Positions 10,603 to 20,341 of a stretch of DNA of 64,000 nt are shown here, one piece after another (within the stretch, counting starts at the first letter, position 1; each line of letters starts with the position of its first letter). Source of the DNA: Nicoletella semolina. GTDB taxonomy: Bacteria; Pseudomonadota; Gammaproteobacteria; Enterobacterales; Pasteurellaceae. Both the position numbers and the translations under genes were made by a program. The notes under the pieces are model-generated. The model was given only the letters and a program-made list of their open reading frames with translations. It ran no database searches and was not told where the DNA came from. The stretch is taken from the NCBI RefSeq assembly GCF_004345745.1, contig NZ_SLXJ01000003.1, forward strand, positions 1 through 64,000, in the 5' to 3' direction.

Positions 10603-10858
10603 CTACTCAATAATAAAAATATGTTCACCAACTGAATATTTATTTGATGATGACAAAAACAAATGATAATACGTCTAGCGGAGCTTGTAAATTTTTATTA
10701 CAACTAACACATTGATTTTAAACGCTCTTCATTTTCTTTTCGAAGTATAATTCAAGATTTATACTTGTTCAAAAACTCTCTTATTTTGTAAACTATTTGC
10801 AAAATCTTTCATCTATCTAACCGCTCGTGGGAGATTAATTCGTGATCTTCCCCACAAC

Positions 10859-10905
10859 ATACGCTAAAATAGCACCGAATATAAGAACGCAGGTGGCGTA
10901 TTTTT
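10859..10905 (+). promoter_or_regulatory. Leader hairpin with T run before the DUF47-pit operon
   Basis: In the 360-bp gap between divergent pheS and the DUF47 gene, ATACGC (10859-10864) and CACC (10873-10876) can pair with GGTG-GCGTAT (10892-10901), followed directly by TTTTT. This looks like a weak intrinsic terminator or attenuator. Nothing else is recognisable in 10594-10953. Confidence 0.35.
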
Positions 10906-10953
10906 GTATTACGTTGCTTAATTTAATCTGATCTATTTTATGGAGATACCTCT

Positions 10954-11634
10954 ATGGCAATGAATAATATTTTAGGATTATTCGCACATTCGCCGCTTAA
11001 GCCATTACAAAAACATTCAAAAAAAGTAACTGAATGTTGTACATTATTAATTCCTTTCTTTGAAGCTACTTTTGATAATCGTTGGGAAGATGCAGAAGAA
11101 ATTCGCAACAAAATCATTGATCTAGAACGTCGTGCTGATGCACTTAAACGTGAAATTCGATTAAAATTACCTCGTGGCTTATTTATGCCACTAGAACGTA
11201 CCGATCTATTAGAACTCGTTACACAACTTGATAAATTAGCCAATTACTCAAAAGATATTTCAGGGCGTGTCATTGGTCGTCAATTATCTATCCCTTCGGA
11301 AATTCGCACTGATTTTATCCATTTCTTAGCTCGCAGCCTTGATGCTACCATTCAATCTGACAAAGTGATTAATGAGATGGATCAACTGCTTGAAACAGGT
11401 TTTCGTGGACGTGAACTTAACTTTGTCAATACGATGATTTTAGAGCTAGATACTATTGAAGATGATACGGATCAATTACAAATTATCCTACGCAAAGGAT
11501 TGTTAGGAATTGAATCATCATATAATCCGATTGATATTATATTTTTATATAAAATCATTGAATGGGTTGGCGTACTAGCTGATCAAGCACAGCGTGTTGG
11601 ATCACGTATTGAACTAATGTTAGCACGCTCATAG
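10954..11634 (+). CDS. DUF47 (PhoU-like) protein paired with Pit
   Basis: 226 residues, the TIGR00153/DUF47 family, an all-helical relative of PhoU. Acidic patches such as EDAEEIRNKIIDLERRAD and LELDTIEDDTDQL fit the metal-binding ExxxD pattern of that fold. The gene ends 9 bp before pit, and DUF47-pit pairs are common in bacteria; the protein is thought to modulate low-affinity phosphate uptake. An ATGGAGA site precedes the start. Confidence 0.88.
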   Translation: MAMNNILGLFAHSPLKPLQKHSKKVTECCTLLIPFFEATFDNRWEDAEEIRNKIIDLERRADALKREIRLKLPRGLFMPLERTDLLELVTQLDKLANYSKDISGRVIGRQLSIPSEIRTDFIHFLARSLDATIQSDKVINEMDQLLETGFRGRELNFVNTMILELDTIEDDTDQLQIILRKGLLGIESSYNPIDIIFLYKIIEWVGVLADQAQRVGSRIELMLARS

Positions 11635-11643
11635 GAGAACAAA

Positions 11644-12906
11644 ATGGAAATTATTCAACAATATGGACAGCTAATTATCATCATTACTACTATCTTCGGC
11701 TTTTTAATGGCGTTTGGAATAGGGGCTAATGATGTATCTAATGCAATGGGAACCTCCGTGGGATCAGGTACAATTACCGCTAAACAAGCAATTTTTATTG
11801 CCATGATCTTCGAATTTGCAGGCGCCTATCTAGCAGGTGGAGAAGTTACTGAGACAATAAAAAGTGGCATTGTTGATCCTAGTTTATTTACCCATACCCC
11901 TGACACTTTAGTCTTAGGAATGATGTCTGCCCTTTTGGCTGCAGGTGCTTGGCTACTCATTGCTAGTTTAATGGGTTGGCCAGTATCCACCACGCACTCT
12001 ATTATTGGTGCAATTATCGGATTTTCTCTCGTTACCGTAGGAAGCGAAGCGGTAGAATGGAGACAACTCGGTGGCATTGTTGGAAGCTGGTTTGTAACCC
12101 CTCTTGTGGCTGGCTTAGTTTCATTTACTATTTTTAGCAGCACACAAAAATTAATTTTTGATACCGAACAACCAATGATAAATGCTCAAAAATATGGTCC
12201 TTTCTATATGGGATTAACTGCCTTTATTTTGAGCATTGTAACAATGACAAAAGGTTTAAAGCACGTTGGGCTTACTCTATCTACTTCAGAAACTGTCATT
12301 ATTTCAAGTATTATTGCCGTAGTTTCAATCGTTGGCTGCTATTTCTATTTCCGTAGCAATGCCTTCGCCAACCGTGTACAAGGCGGTACGTTTGGTGGTG
12401 TTGAAAAAGTATTTAGCATTCTAATGCTGCTTACAGCTTGTTCAATGGCTTTTGCTCATGGGTCAAATGACGTCGCCAATGCAATTGGTCCATTGTCTGC
12501 TGTAGTATCCATCGTTGAACAAGGCGGTATCATTGCAGGCAAAAATACCTTAGCCCCGTGGATTTTACCATTAGGTGCAGCAGGCATTGTTGCTGGCATG
12601 GCAATAATGGGCTACAAAGTGATGGGAACAATTGGTACAGGGATTACAGATTTAACCCCTAGTCGTGGCTTTTCAGCAGAATTTGCGTGTGCGATTACTG
12701 TTGTTATAGCCTCAGGTACAGGCCTACCAATCTCAACAACTCAAACACTGGTTGGTGCGGTATTAGGGGTGGGTTTTGCAAGAGGAATTGCAGCACTAAA
12801 TCTAGGCGTAATCCGAAATATTGTAGCCTCTTGGGTGATTACACTGCCTGCTGGAGCGATTCTTTCAATTATTATTTATCGTATTTTAGACTCATTTTTC
12901 CGTTAA
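11644..12906 (+). CDS. pit: Inorganic phosphate transporter, Pit family
   Basis: 420 residues with about ten membrane segments and the two inverted PHO4 signatures, GANDVSNAMGTSVGS near the start and HGSNDVANAIGPLSAV in the second half. Each has the GxNDxxN pattern that binds phosphate or cation. It transports metal-phosphate with protons across the inner membrane. It is translated just after the DUF47 gene and followed by a strong terminator. Confidence 0.94.
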   Translation: MEIIQQYGQLIIIITTIFGFLMAFGIGANDVSNAMGTSVGSGTITAKQAIFIAMIFEFAGAYLAGGEVTETIKSGIVDPSLFTHTPDTLVLGMMSALLAAGAWLLIASLMGWPVSTTHSIIGAIIGFSLVTVGSEAVEWRQLGGIVGSWFVTPLVAGLVSFTIFSSTQKLIFDTEQPMINAQKYGPFYMGLTAFILSIVTMTKGLKHVGLTLSTSETVIISSIIAVVSIVGCYFYFRSNAFANRVQGGTFGGVEKVFSILMLLTACSMAFAHGSNDVANAIGPLSAVVSIVEQGGIIAGKNTLAPWILPLGAAGIVAGMAIMGYKVMGTIGTGITDLTPSRGFSAEFACAITVVIASGTGLPISTTQTLVGAVLGVGFARGIAALNLGVIRNIVASWVITLPAGAILSIIIYRILDSFFR

Positions 12907-12918
12907 TTTGTAATTAAA

Positions 12919-12951
12919 TCAAAAGGAAAGTGATTAATGCTTTCCTTTTGA
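12919..12951 (+). terminator. Intrinsic terminator after pit
   Basis: Perfect 12-bp stem TCAAAAGGAAAG / CTTTCCTTTTGA with a 9-base loop, then TTTTCT. Confidence 0.85.
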
Positions 12952-12976
12952 TTTTCTCTCCAATCTAGGATTTTCT

Positions 12977-13624
12977 ATGCGGCAGCAAATTTCATCTTTA
13001 TTTTTTGTATCATTACTAGCAAGTTTACTGTTGGGAATGTCTTTCTCCAGCTATGCACAAACATCACCATCTTCCCAAGCTTATCCAACACACTATGTTA
13101 GCGAAAATCTAAAGACCTATTTGCGTAAAGGACCAAGCGATCAATTTAAAATTTCAGGCACAATCACAGCAGGTGAAAAAATCACGTTAATAGAACGTAA
13201 AGAACGTTATTCCCTCATTCGTGATAGTAAAAACCGAGAAGCGTGGATACTCAATTCGGAACTGACCACAATCCCCAGTTCGAAGGAACTCACACCTAAA
13301 CTTCAACAGCAAGTACAAGAATTAAGTCTCAAATTGCAAAAAATCGATCAAGATTGGCAACAACGTACCACAGAAATGCAGCGTAGAACGATCCAAGCAC
13401 AGCAACAAAGCCACGATTTAATTGAACAAAATGCAAGACTAAAACAAGAAATCAACATTCTCAAAAATAAAAACCGAGAATTAGAAGCCTTTCAAGATAC
13501 TGAGACTAGAGAAATTATGATTCAATATTTTATTTATGGTGGCAGTGTGCTATTTGTCGGACTGTTAATTGGATTATTGATGTCTATTTTCCTACCTAAA
13601 CGCCGTTCACATTGGAATCACTAA
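12977..13624 (+). CDS. SH3-domain membrane protein (YgiM-like)
   Basis: 215 residues. Signal peptide (1-28, ending SYAQ), a bacterial SH3 domain (about 35-97, with TYLRKGPSDQFKISGTI and REAWILNSEL), a long coiled coil (about 105-165, rich in Q), and one C-terminal membrane helix (FIYGGSVLFVGLLIGLLMSI) followed by basic residues. This is the TIGR04211 architecture of E. coli YgiM and its Haemophilus counterpart. The periplasmic SH3 domain probably binds peptidoglycan. Function is unproven. The stop codon abuts the trmJ ATG. Confidence 0.85.
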   Translation: MRQQISSLFFVSLLASLLLGMSFSSYAQTSPSSQAYPTHYVSENLKTYLRKGPSDQFKISGTITAGEKITLIERKERYSLIRDSKNREAWILNSELTTIPSSKELTPKLQQQVQELSLKLQKIDQDWQQRTTEMQRRTIQAQQQSHDLIEQNARLKQEINILKNKNRELEAFQDTETREIMIQYFIYGGSVLFVGLLIGLLMSIFLPKRRSHWNH

Positions 13625-14344
13625 ATGTCTCTTAATAACATTAAAATTGTGCTAATTGAAACTTCTCACAGCGGCAATATTGGTTCTGCTGCTCGTGCAA
13701 TGAAGACGATGGGATTATCCCAATTATGTCTTGTTTCACCAAAAAAACCTATTGATGAGCAGGCTATCTCATTAGCGGCAGGAGCAACGGATCTGTTAGA
13801 AAATTGCCAAACTTTCTCCAATTTTAATGACGCTGTTGCCAATTGTCAGCTTGTCATCGGCACCAGTGCTCGATTAAGACACCTACAAAATACCCTGTTT
13901 GAACCACGTGAGTGTGCAGAATTAGCGTTACAACGTAGTCTAAAAAACAAAATAGCGATTGTGTTTGGACGTGAAAGAATTGGGCTAACCAATAGCGAAT
14001 TACTAAGATGCCACTATCATCTTAATATTCCAACTAACCCTGATTACGGCTCGCTAAATATTGCAATGGCGGTTCAACTTGTTAGCTATGAGCTACGAAT
14101 GGCTTGGCGTACTATGCAAAAAAATCCTCAAAATCCACCGCTTGCAGACTACCCCACTGCTGAAGTGCTAGAACATTTTTTTGCACATACTGACCGTTTA
14201 TACACACAACTCGGCTTTATTCGTAACGATAGCGTTATGTTGAAATTACGCCGGCTCTATCAACGAGCAGAACTTGAGACGGCTGAGTTAAACCTACTGC
14301 GAGGAATGCTTACCGCTGTGGAAAAATACACGGCTCAAAAATAA
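13625..14344 (+). CDS. trmJ: tRNA (cytidine/uridine-2'-O-)-methyltransferase
   Basis: 239 residues, a SpoU-type SPOUT enzyme. The three motifs are visible: SGNIGSAARAMKTMG (motif 1, with the catalytic Arg), IVFGRERIGLTN (motif 2) and LNIAMAVQLVSYE (motif 3). TrmJ methylates position 32 of several tRNAs. It starts immediately after the YgiM-like gene and probably shares its transcript. Its 3' end faces queF 8 bp away. Confidence 0.92.
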   Translation: MSLNNIKIVLIETSHSGNIGSAARAMKTMGLSQLCLVSPKKPIDEQAISLAAGATDLLENCQTFSNFNDAVANCQLVIGTSARLRHLQNTLFEPRECAELALQRSLKNKIAIVFGRERIGLTNSELLRCHYHLNIPTNPDYGSLNIAMAVQLVSYELRMAWRTMQKNPQNPPLADYPTAEVLEHFFAHTDRLYTQLGFIRNDSVMLKLRRLYQRAELETAELNLLRGMLTAVEKYTAQK

Positions 14345-14352
14345 CTGTTCCG

Positions 14353-15186
14353 CTACTGGCGAGCTAAACGCAAGTTCGCTGGAAGCGGTTCAAAATTGGA
14401 TCGGAACGGATTAATATCTAGACCACCTCGCCTTGTATAACGAGCATAAACCGTTAATTTCTCTGGCTTTGCAAAACGCATTAAATCACAAAAAATTCGC
14501 TCAACACACTGCTCGTGAAATTCATTGTGTTCACGGAAGGACACCAAATAACGCAATAATTTTTCACGATCTAACCGCTTACCCACATAATGAATTTGCA
14601 CGCTTCCCCAATCTGGCTGGTTGGTAATTAAACAGTTTGATTTTAATAAATGGCTGACCAATTTTTCCTCAACCATTTCGCCTGTCGCCACCTGTGCTAA
14701 ATGCTCAACAGAAAATTGATAATCATTAATCTCAATATCCTGCTCATCAATTAACTCACCTTCCAAAGTTGTAATAGGTTGATTCGTGTAATCCGCTAAT
14801 TTGCAAAGTTTTACTGAAATTTCACCGCTTGCACAACTTTGCAGGTCATGTTGCAGTGTAGTTTGTACATCATTCCAAGATGCAAAACGTGTCTGATTAA
14901 AACTATTCAAATATAATTTAAAACTTTTTGATTCAATTAAATTTTGGCTATCGGCATTAATCACCACATCAGCAATCGCTACTTGAGGTACACCTCTCAT
15001 ATTTAGCCAAGATAACTCATATAACGTCCAAAGATCAGCCCCAACAAATGGTGGATTTTCCATAATCCCTAAATCGGTTCGATTTAACTGGCGAGGTACA
15101 GATTGCAAAAGCGAAGCATCGTAAGCGTGCTTATATTCGGTTTTCTTTCCTAATTTCAACGTGGAAAGACTTTGATGATCGTACAT
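14353..15186 (-). CDS. queF: NADPH-dependent 7-cyano-7-deazaguanine reductase
   Basis: 277 residues, the two-domain YqcD-type QueF. The catalytic Cys and Asp lie in [19 protein letters not shown] (about residue 182), and the NADPH motif SxKLYLNS appears as [14 protein letters not shown] near residue 84. It reduces preQ0 to preQ1 in queuosine synthesis. The 5' gap to gmhB is only about 36 bp, too short for a preQ1 riboswitch. Confidence 0.95.
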   Translation of the reverse strand: MYDHQSLSTLKLGKKTEYKHAYDASLLQSVPRQLNRTDLGIMENPPFVGADLWTLYELSWLNMRGVPQVAIADVVINADSQNLIESKSFKLYLNSFNQTRFASWNDVQTTLQHDLQSCASGEISVKLCKLADYTNQPITTLEGELIDEQDIEINDYQFSVEHLAQVATGEMVEEKLVSHLLKSNCLITNQPDWGSVQIHYVGKRLDREKLLRYLVSFREHNEFHEQCVERIFCDLMRFAKPEKLTVYARYTRRGGLDINPFRSNFEPLPANLRLARQ

Positions 15187-15222
15187 AATTTTTTCCTTAA
15201 CAATTAGAATGAAACAAGATGG

Positions 15223-15768
15223 TTAAAAAAAGCGAGGTAATTGTGCGAGACTATCCAACACCAAATCCGCTTTTTGCTCTGCTTCAACAGTAGTCATCTT
15301 ACCTGTTCTAACCAGCACTTTTGTTTTCACTCCAGCATTTTCCGCTGCCAACAAATCGTCCAACTTATCGCCCACCATCACAGACTGCATAGGATCGATA
15401 TTCAAATCTTCAATTGCCTGTAGCAGCATACCCGCCTGCGGTTTACGACAATCACATTCCTCACGATAAGGCTCTTTCCCTTCTGGGTGATGAGGACAAT
15501 AATAGATCCCATCAAGCACCACGCCATAATCTTCTTCTAAAGACCAGTCTAGCCATTCTGTCAGCTTTTCAAATTCCGCTTCGCTAAAATAGCCTCGAGC
15601 AATGCCAGATTGATTGGTGACTAATACCAATAAATAGCCTTTATCTTGCAGCTGCTTTAACGCCTTCCCCACGCCATCAATCAACTGAAAATCATCTCTT
15701 TTATATACATAACCGTGATCGATATTAATCGTGCCATCACGATCGAGAAATATTGCTTTATTTACCAT
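15223..15768 (-). CDS. gmhB: D-glycero-beta-D-manno-heptose 1,7-bisphosphate 7-phosphatase
   Basis: 181 residues from the ATG at 15768, which follows an AGGGGC site and overlaps the end of bcp by 11 nt. HAD motif I is FLDRDGTIN, motif [14 protein letters not shown] and motif [17 protein letters not shown]. The zinc loop CPHHPEG...CDCRKP is typical of GmhB. It acts in ADP-heptose synthesis for lipooligosaccharide. The overlap with bcp suggests translational coupling. Confidence 0.94.
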   Translation of the reverse strand: MVNKAIFLDRDGTINIDHGYVYKRDDFQLIDGVGKALKQLQDKGYLLVLVTNQSGIARGYFSEAEFEKLTEWLDWSLEEDYGVVLDGIYYCPHHPEGKEPYREECDCRKPQAGMLLQAIEDLNIDPMQSVMVGDKLDDLLAAENAGVKTKVLVRTGKMTTVEAEQKADLVLDSLAQLPRFF

Positions 15769-16246
15769 TTTTTTGCCCCTGTTGTGCAAGAATAAAATCA
15801 AGCAATCTCTGATGATGTTCTGATGTTTTAAATTTATCAAATACCGCCTCAATGATTCCTTTTTCATCAATCAAAAAACTCACACGGTGTATCCCCTCAT
15901 AAGTTTTACCCATAAATTTCTTTTCACCCCAAACACCGAATGCTTGTGCAACTTGATGATCAGGATCAGAAAGTAGCGTGAAATTAAGGGATTTTTTTTC
16001 TTTAAATTGACGTAATTTCACAGGTAGATCAGGGCTAATCCCCAACACCACAACATTTAATTCATCAAATTGCGATAGATTATCTCGCAGTCCACAGGCT
16101 TGTGTGGTACAACCTGGGGTCAAGGCTTTTGGATAGAAATAAACGACAACTTTCTTCCCTAAAAATTGCGATATAGAAACAGTTTGCTCATCTTGATCAA
16201 GCAATGAAAATTGTGGCACTTTTTGTCCAACGGTTAATAAATTCAT
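15758..16246 (-). CDS. bcp: Thioredoxin-dependent thiol peroxidase
   Basis: 162 residues, PrxQ/BCP type. The peroxidatic Cys is in [16 protein letters not shown], with the resolving Cys five residues later as in E. coli Bcp. It reduces H2O2 and lipid hydroperoxides in the cytoplasm. It overlaps gmhB by 11 nt, forming a bcp-gmhB transcript. Confidence 0.94.
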   Translation of the reverse strand: MNLLTVGQKVPQFSLLDQDEQTVSISQFLGKKVVVYFYPKALTPGCTTQACGLRDNLSQFDELNVVVLGISPDLPVKLRQFKEKKSLNFTLLSDPDHQVAQAFGVWGEKKFMGKTYEGIHRVSFLIDEKGIIEAVFDKFKTSEHHQRLLDFILAQQGQKNGK

Positions 16247-16508
16247 TACAAAGTTCCTTGTAAAAGATTATTTTAATTATTGCTATTTTACCTCTTTTTT
16301 TCGCCGACTGTCCTATTTTTCACACCACCCATAAATGAAAAAAGTTTCCTAGATTGTGTGTTGAGAACACACCACTTGCCAGCGATTTTTAGTTTCCTAT
16401 CAAAAATTTATATGTGGTGTAGTATGAACGTTAGTGATAGAATACCTTCTAATTACATCACCACTAGCTGAACTCAATCCACGATTTAATCCTTATTTTA
16501 TATAAAAT

Positions 16509-16532
16509 AAACCCACACATTAGTGTGGGTTT
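16509..16532. promoter_or_regulatory. 10-bp perfect hairpin just before a ribosome site
   Basis: AAACCCACAC / GTGTGGGTTT with a 4-base loop, ending 6 nt before the GGAG of the downstream methyltransferase. It could be a terminator stem from an earlier gene, without a T run, or a 5'-UTR element. The remaining gap 16247-16508 shows no gene. Confidence 0.5.
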
Positions 16533-16546
16533 GCGATGGAGTTTTT

Positions 16547-18070
16547 ATGTCCAACATTTACCAAGGTTACAACACAGACACCACCTACACTTACGGCTAT
16601 TATCTAGCCCTTAATCCCTCACAAATTATTATGCCATTTTTAGCATCGGGCATCGCACCGCCTGAAGTGATCAATGCCTGCGAACTCGGTTTTGGTCAAG
16701 GCGTTACCATCAATATGAATGCCGTCAATACCCAGACCCACTGGTATGGTACCGATTTTAACCCATCGCACGCAGCGTTTGCCCAGCATCTAAATCAAAT
16801 CAGCGGTGCTGGCAGTGTGTTATCCGATCAAGGCTTTGATGAATTTTGTCAGCGTGATGACTTGCCTGAATTTGATTTTATCGCCCTGCACGGCATTTGG
16901 TCGTGGATATCCGACCACAACCGCCAAGTCATCATCGATTTTGTCCGCCGCAAACTCAAAATCGGTGGTGTGCTGTACATCAGCTACAATACCCTCCCTG
17001 GCTGGTCAGCAGCTGCTCCAATTCGCCACCTAATGGCAGAGCATCATCGTGTTATGTCGGCAACAGGCACTAACCATTTTGCCAATCTGGATAAAACACT
17101 AAACGACATTGAACAGATCTTTGAGAAAAGCCCTCGCTTACTAAACAATAATCCAAATATTTCTGCCCGACTAAAGGATTTAAAAGAACAGAATAAAAGC
17201 TACATTATTCACGAATACCTCAATCAAAACTGGTATCCGCAATATTTTTCAGAAATCGAACAAATGCTTCATGATGCCAAAGTCAGCTACGCTTGCTCGG
17301 CAAACTACCTAAACGACTTTGCCGAAACCACACTCAATAACGACCAAAAACAAATATTAGCAACCATAAGCAACCCAAGTTTTGCCCAAACCGTCAAAGA
17401 CTTCTTCTTAAACACTCAATTTCGTGCCGACTATTGGGTCAAGGGCAAGCGTGAATTAAACTCTGTCGAGCTCAAAAAATACTGGTATGATCTGCGTGTA
17501 ATGCTCAAAAATCGTGATCAAGTCAAGCTAGAAGCCTCACATGTGCTTTCTACCGAGCTGGTCGCTGATATTTTTAACCCAATTTTAGACTTACTTGCCG
17601 ATAACAAACCTAAAGCTGTTGCACAAATCGCTGAAAAACTGACCGCTATCTCAGATGAGATTTTATTTCAGATCTTAACCATTCTACACGCCAAAGGCGA
17701 TTTGGTATTGGTGCTGCCCGATGAACAAATTGAACAAAACAAAACTCGCACCCAAGCTCTAAATAGGTATCTACTCTCACAAGCTCACAGCAATCCTGAG
17801 GTATTATATCTGGCAAGCCCCGTCACTGGCACCGCCTTTAGCTATAATCACCCACAGTTGCTGTTCTTAAGTGCCTATTTAGCAGGTGAAAATCCCAAAA
17901 ATTGGGGTAAATATGCAGTTAAAGCACTAGAAGCCAACAACCTATTGCTTAAAAAAGACGGTGAAATCCTCCAAGATCCAAAAGACAACCTCGCCGAAGC
18001 CAGACGACAAGCCGAAGAATTCCTCGCCAACGGTCTTGAAATGGCGAAAAGATTGGGGATTGTGGAGTAA
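16547..18070 (+). CDS. SAM methyltransferase with regulatory domain, probably acquired
   Basis: 507 residues from the ATG at 16547 (GATGGAG site upstream). Residues about 10-190 form a methyltransferase core: VINACELGFGQGVTINM is motif I, WYGTDFNP the end of strand 2 and FDFIALHGIWSWI motif IV. The long C-terminal part fits the methyltransferase regulatory domain (PF10119 type). The substrate is unknown. Codons are clearly richer in C and G (many GCC, CTG, ACC) than in flanking genes, and inverted repeats sit at both ends (16509-16532, 18087-18118). I infer lateral transfer. Confidence 0.7.
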   Translation: MSNIYQGYNTDTTYTYGYYLALNPSQIIMPFLASGIAPPEVINACELGFGQGVTINMNAVNTQTHWYGTDFNPSHAAFAQHLNQISGAGSVLSDQGFDEFCQRDDLPEFDFIALHGIWSWISDHNRQVIIDFVRRKLKIGGVLYISYNTLPGWSAAAPIRHLMAEHHRVMSATGTNHFANLDKTLNDIEQIFEKSPRLLNNNPNISARLKDLKEQNKSYIIHEYLNQNWYPQYFSEIEQMLHDAKVSYACSANYLNDFAETTLNNDQKQILATISNPSFAQTVKDFFLNTQFRADYWVKGKRELNSVELKKYWYDLRVMLKNRDQVKLEASHVLSTELVADIFNPILDLLADNKPKAVAQIAEKLTAISDEILFQILTILHAKGDLVLVLPDEQIEQNKTRTQALNRYLLSQAHSNPEVLYLASPVTGTAFSYNHPQLLFLSAYLAGENPKNWGKYAVKALEANNLLLKKDGEILQDPKDNLAEARRQAEEFLANGLEMAKRLGIVE

Positions 18071-18086
18071 ATTTTAATATCAATGA

Positions 18087-18118
18087 TTTCCTCCTTCTGT
18101 CTAACCCGAAGGAGGAAA
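18087..18118. terminator. 11-bp perfect inverted repeat after the methyltransferase
   Basis: TTTCCTCCTTC / GAAGGAGGAAA with a 10-base loop, 17 nt past the stop codon. It is followed by A rather than T residues on the plus strand, so it is not a canonical rho-independent terminator. Confidence 0.45.
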
Positions 18119-18187
18119 AAATATTCACTTTGCCAAAGTTTAGTGAAATGCGGTATCATCTGCAAAAAACCATTACCGCTAAATCCT

Positions 18188-19006
18188 ATGGCAACTTACC
18201 TTATTGGCGATTTACACGGCTGCTTTCGTGAATTTCAACAGCTACTTCAACAAGCAGATTTCAATCCACAATACGACGAACTTTGGCTAACAGGTGATCT
18301 CGTTGCTCGAGGAGAAGATTCACTTTGTTGCCTACGATTCGTCAAAAATCTAGGCAAACAAGCCACCGTCGTATTAGGAAACCACGATCTCCATTTACTC
18401 GCCGTCTTGCAAGGCATTCAGCCATTAAATCCTAAAGATCGGATTGAAGCCATACTTTCTGCTGATGACCGAGAAGAGTTGCAAGATTGGCTGAGAAATC
18501 AACCACTTGCAGCTTACCACCCTCAATATCAATTCTTACTTGTACACGCAGGCGTTAGTCCCGAATGGGATCTAGCCACCACATTGCAATGTGCCAATGA
18601 AATACAAGCGGTGCTTTCTAGCGAAAAATTTGCAGAGCTGCTAACACAAATGTATGGCAATATGCCTAATCAATGGTCGCCTCAATTACAAGGCATAGAA
18701 AAATTACGCTACGCAATCAACGTATTCACTCGAATGCGTTTTTGCTACCCCAATAAACAACTCGATTTTGAATGCAAACTGCCAGCTGATCAAGCTCCAG
18801 AAATATTAAAACCGTGGTTTGAATTAGATAATCCGCTATTTAAAACGCAATCAATTGTCTTCGGACATTGGGCAAGTCTAATCGGCTACCCGACCCCAAC
18901 AAATATTTACGCACTAGATACAGGTTGCGTATGGGGAAACCATTTAACCATGCTACGCTGGGAAGACAAGCAGATTTTTACTCAACCTCGCCTACATGCG
19001 GCGTAA
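18188..19006 (+). CDS. apaH: Symmetrical diadenosine tetraphosphatase
   Basis: 272 residues from the ATG at 18188. The metallophosphatase motifs are GDLHGC, GDLVARGEDS, GNHDLHLL and HAGVSPEWD. ApaH splits Ap4A into two ADP and removes NpnN caps from RNA. The open frame upstream of 18188 has no family match, so the shorter start is used. Confidence 0.94.
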   Translation: MATYLIGDLHGCFREFQQLLQQADFNPQYDELWLTGDLVARGEDSLCCLRFVKNLGKQATVVLGNHDLHLLAVLQGIQPLNPKDRIEAILSADDREELQDWLRNQPLAAYHPQYQFLLVHAGVSPEWDLATTLQCANEIQAVLSSEKFAELLTQMYGNMPNQWSPQLQGIEKLRYAINVFTRMRFCYPNKQLDFECKLPADQAPEILKPWFELDNPLFKTQSIVFGHWASLIGYPTPTNIYALDTGCVWGNHLTMLRWEDKQIFTQPRLHAA

Positions 19007-19032
19007 ATTTCAGCAAACAAACCAGCAAGCGA

Positions 19033-19061
19033 TTGACTAAACATTATAACCTCACTATAAT
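19033..19061 (+). promoter_or_regulatory. Promoter of tRNA-Val
   Basis: TTGACT, 17-bp spacer, perfect TATAAT, 22 bp before the tRNA. Confidence 0.75.
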
Positions 19062-19083
19062 TCGCCTCGTTTTCACGCAAATT

Positions 19084-19160
19084 GCGACTGTAGCTCAGTT
19101 GGTTAGAGCACCACCTTGACATGGTGGGGGTCACTGGTTCGAGTCCAGCCAGTCGCACCA
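19084..19160 (+). tRNA. tRNA-Val (anticodon GAC)
   Basis: 77 nt with an encoded CCA. The acceptor GCGACTG pairs with CAGTCGC. The D loop is AGCTCAGTTGGTTAGAGC, the anticodon stem CCACC/GGTGG with loop TTGACAT, and the T arm CTGGTTCGAGTCCAG. It is nearly identical in the core to E. coli tRNA-Val(GAC). The following 275 bp before rdgC hold no gene I can see. Confidence 0.97.
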
Positions 19161-19435
19161 TCTTATCTTTCCTAATCTCTCATCGTTTATTGCAGTACAT
19201 TCAAAATAATGGCACTAGCAAGTTTTTTCTCAGCCCTCGTTTCTCTTCTTATCATCTTTTTTCTTTGCAAATGTCGCAGTAACTGGATTAAATAACATAT
19301 TCAGATCCCCTTCTCTTTCGCAAGTTTTTCAATTTTTCCTCATAATTTCTCATCACTACTTTCTAAAAAATAACATAAAAATATTACCGTTTATAGTAAA
19401 CTAGCCCTAATTGAAATAATAAGGATAAATAAATA

Positions 19436-20341
19436 ATGTGGTTCAAAAATCTAATCATTTATCGCTTAACAAAGCCGTTCTCTTTTGATTCTGAAATATT
19501 TTCTGATCTGCTTGAACAAAATAAATTTTTTCCTTGTAAACAGAGCGATATGAGTAAATTTGGTTGGTCATCACCACTCAATAACAGTGAGCTGCTTTAT
19601 TTTAGTCAGGGCAAGCAGCTTTTATTGATCTCACATAAAGAAGATAAATTGTTGCCTTCATCTGTTGTGAAAAAAGAGACTGAATCTCGTATTGAATCAT
19701 TAGAACAAAAAGAACAGCGTAAATTGAAAAAAAACGAAAAGCAGGCAATTAAAGAAGACGTAATTGCAATGTTATTGCCTCGTGCTTTCAGCAAACATCA
19801 ATTAACCACCCTTTGGGTAGATTTAGAAAATCAGCTCATTTACATTGATACCGCCTCAACTAAACGAGCGGAAGATAGTCTTGCACTACTACGTAAAACG
19901 TTAGGTTCTTTGCCCGTTGTACCATTGTCATTCAAGCAATCTCCCAGTGAAATAATGACAAATTGGATTGCCAAAGGGCATCTCCCAAGCTGGCTAACGT
20001 TATTAGAAGAAGCGGAATTAACATCTTTTGAAACAGGCAGTATTATTCGTTGTAAAAGACAAGATTTAGAGAGTGAAGAGATTAGCCAACACCTCGCTGC
20101 GGGTAAATTTGTTACGAAACTGGCATTAGAATGGGAGAGGCATTTTTCTTTTGTTCTTAGTGAAGACGGCACGATGTTACGTTTAAAATTTACAGACGAG
20201 GTGCGAGACAAAAATGAAGATATTCTAAAAGAAGATAAAGCACAACGTTTTGATGCAGATTTTCTCTTGATGACAGAAGAATTGCGACTGTTTAGCGAAA
20301 AAATTATTGCCGAATTTGGTGGCATTCAGGAGAGCATTTGA
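19436..20341 (+). CDS. rdgC: Recombination-associated protein RdgC
   Basis: 301 residues (303 in E. coli). Family landmarks: [11 protein letters not shown] at the start, [16 protein letters not shown], and [13 protein letters not shown]. RdgC forms a ring dimer that binds DNA and restrains RecA. The stop codon overlaps the cca start by one base (TGATG), so the two are co-translated. Confidence 0.95.
   Translation: MWFKNLIIYRLTKPFSFDSEIFSDLLEQNKFFPCKQSDMSKFGWSSPLNNSELLYFSQGKQLLLISHKEDKLLPSSVVKKETESRIESLEQKEQRKLKKNEKQAIKEDVIAMLLPRAFSKHQLTTLWVDLENQLIYIDTASTKRAEDSLALLRKTLGSLPVVPLSFKQSPSEIMTNWIAKGHLPSWLTLLEEAELTSFETGSIIRCKRQDLESEEISQHLAAGKFVTKLALEWERHFSFVLSEDGTMLRLKFTDEVRDKNEDILKEDKAQRFDADFLLMTEELRLFSEKIIAEFGGIQESI

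Noticed and set aside
15187-15222. preQ1 riboswitch before queF
   Set aside because: The gap to gmhB is about 36 bp and shows no C-rich loop and A-rich tail.
16280-16471. Small rightward ORF after bcp
   Set aside because: Low-complexity hydrophobic translation, no ribosome site, no family; treated as intergenic.
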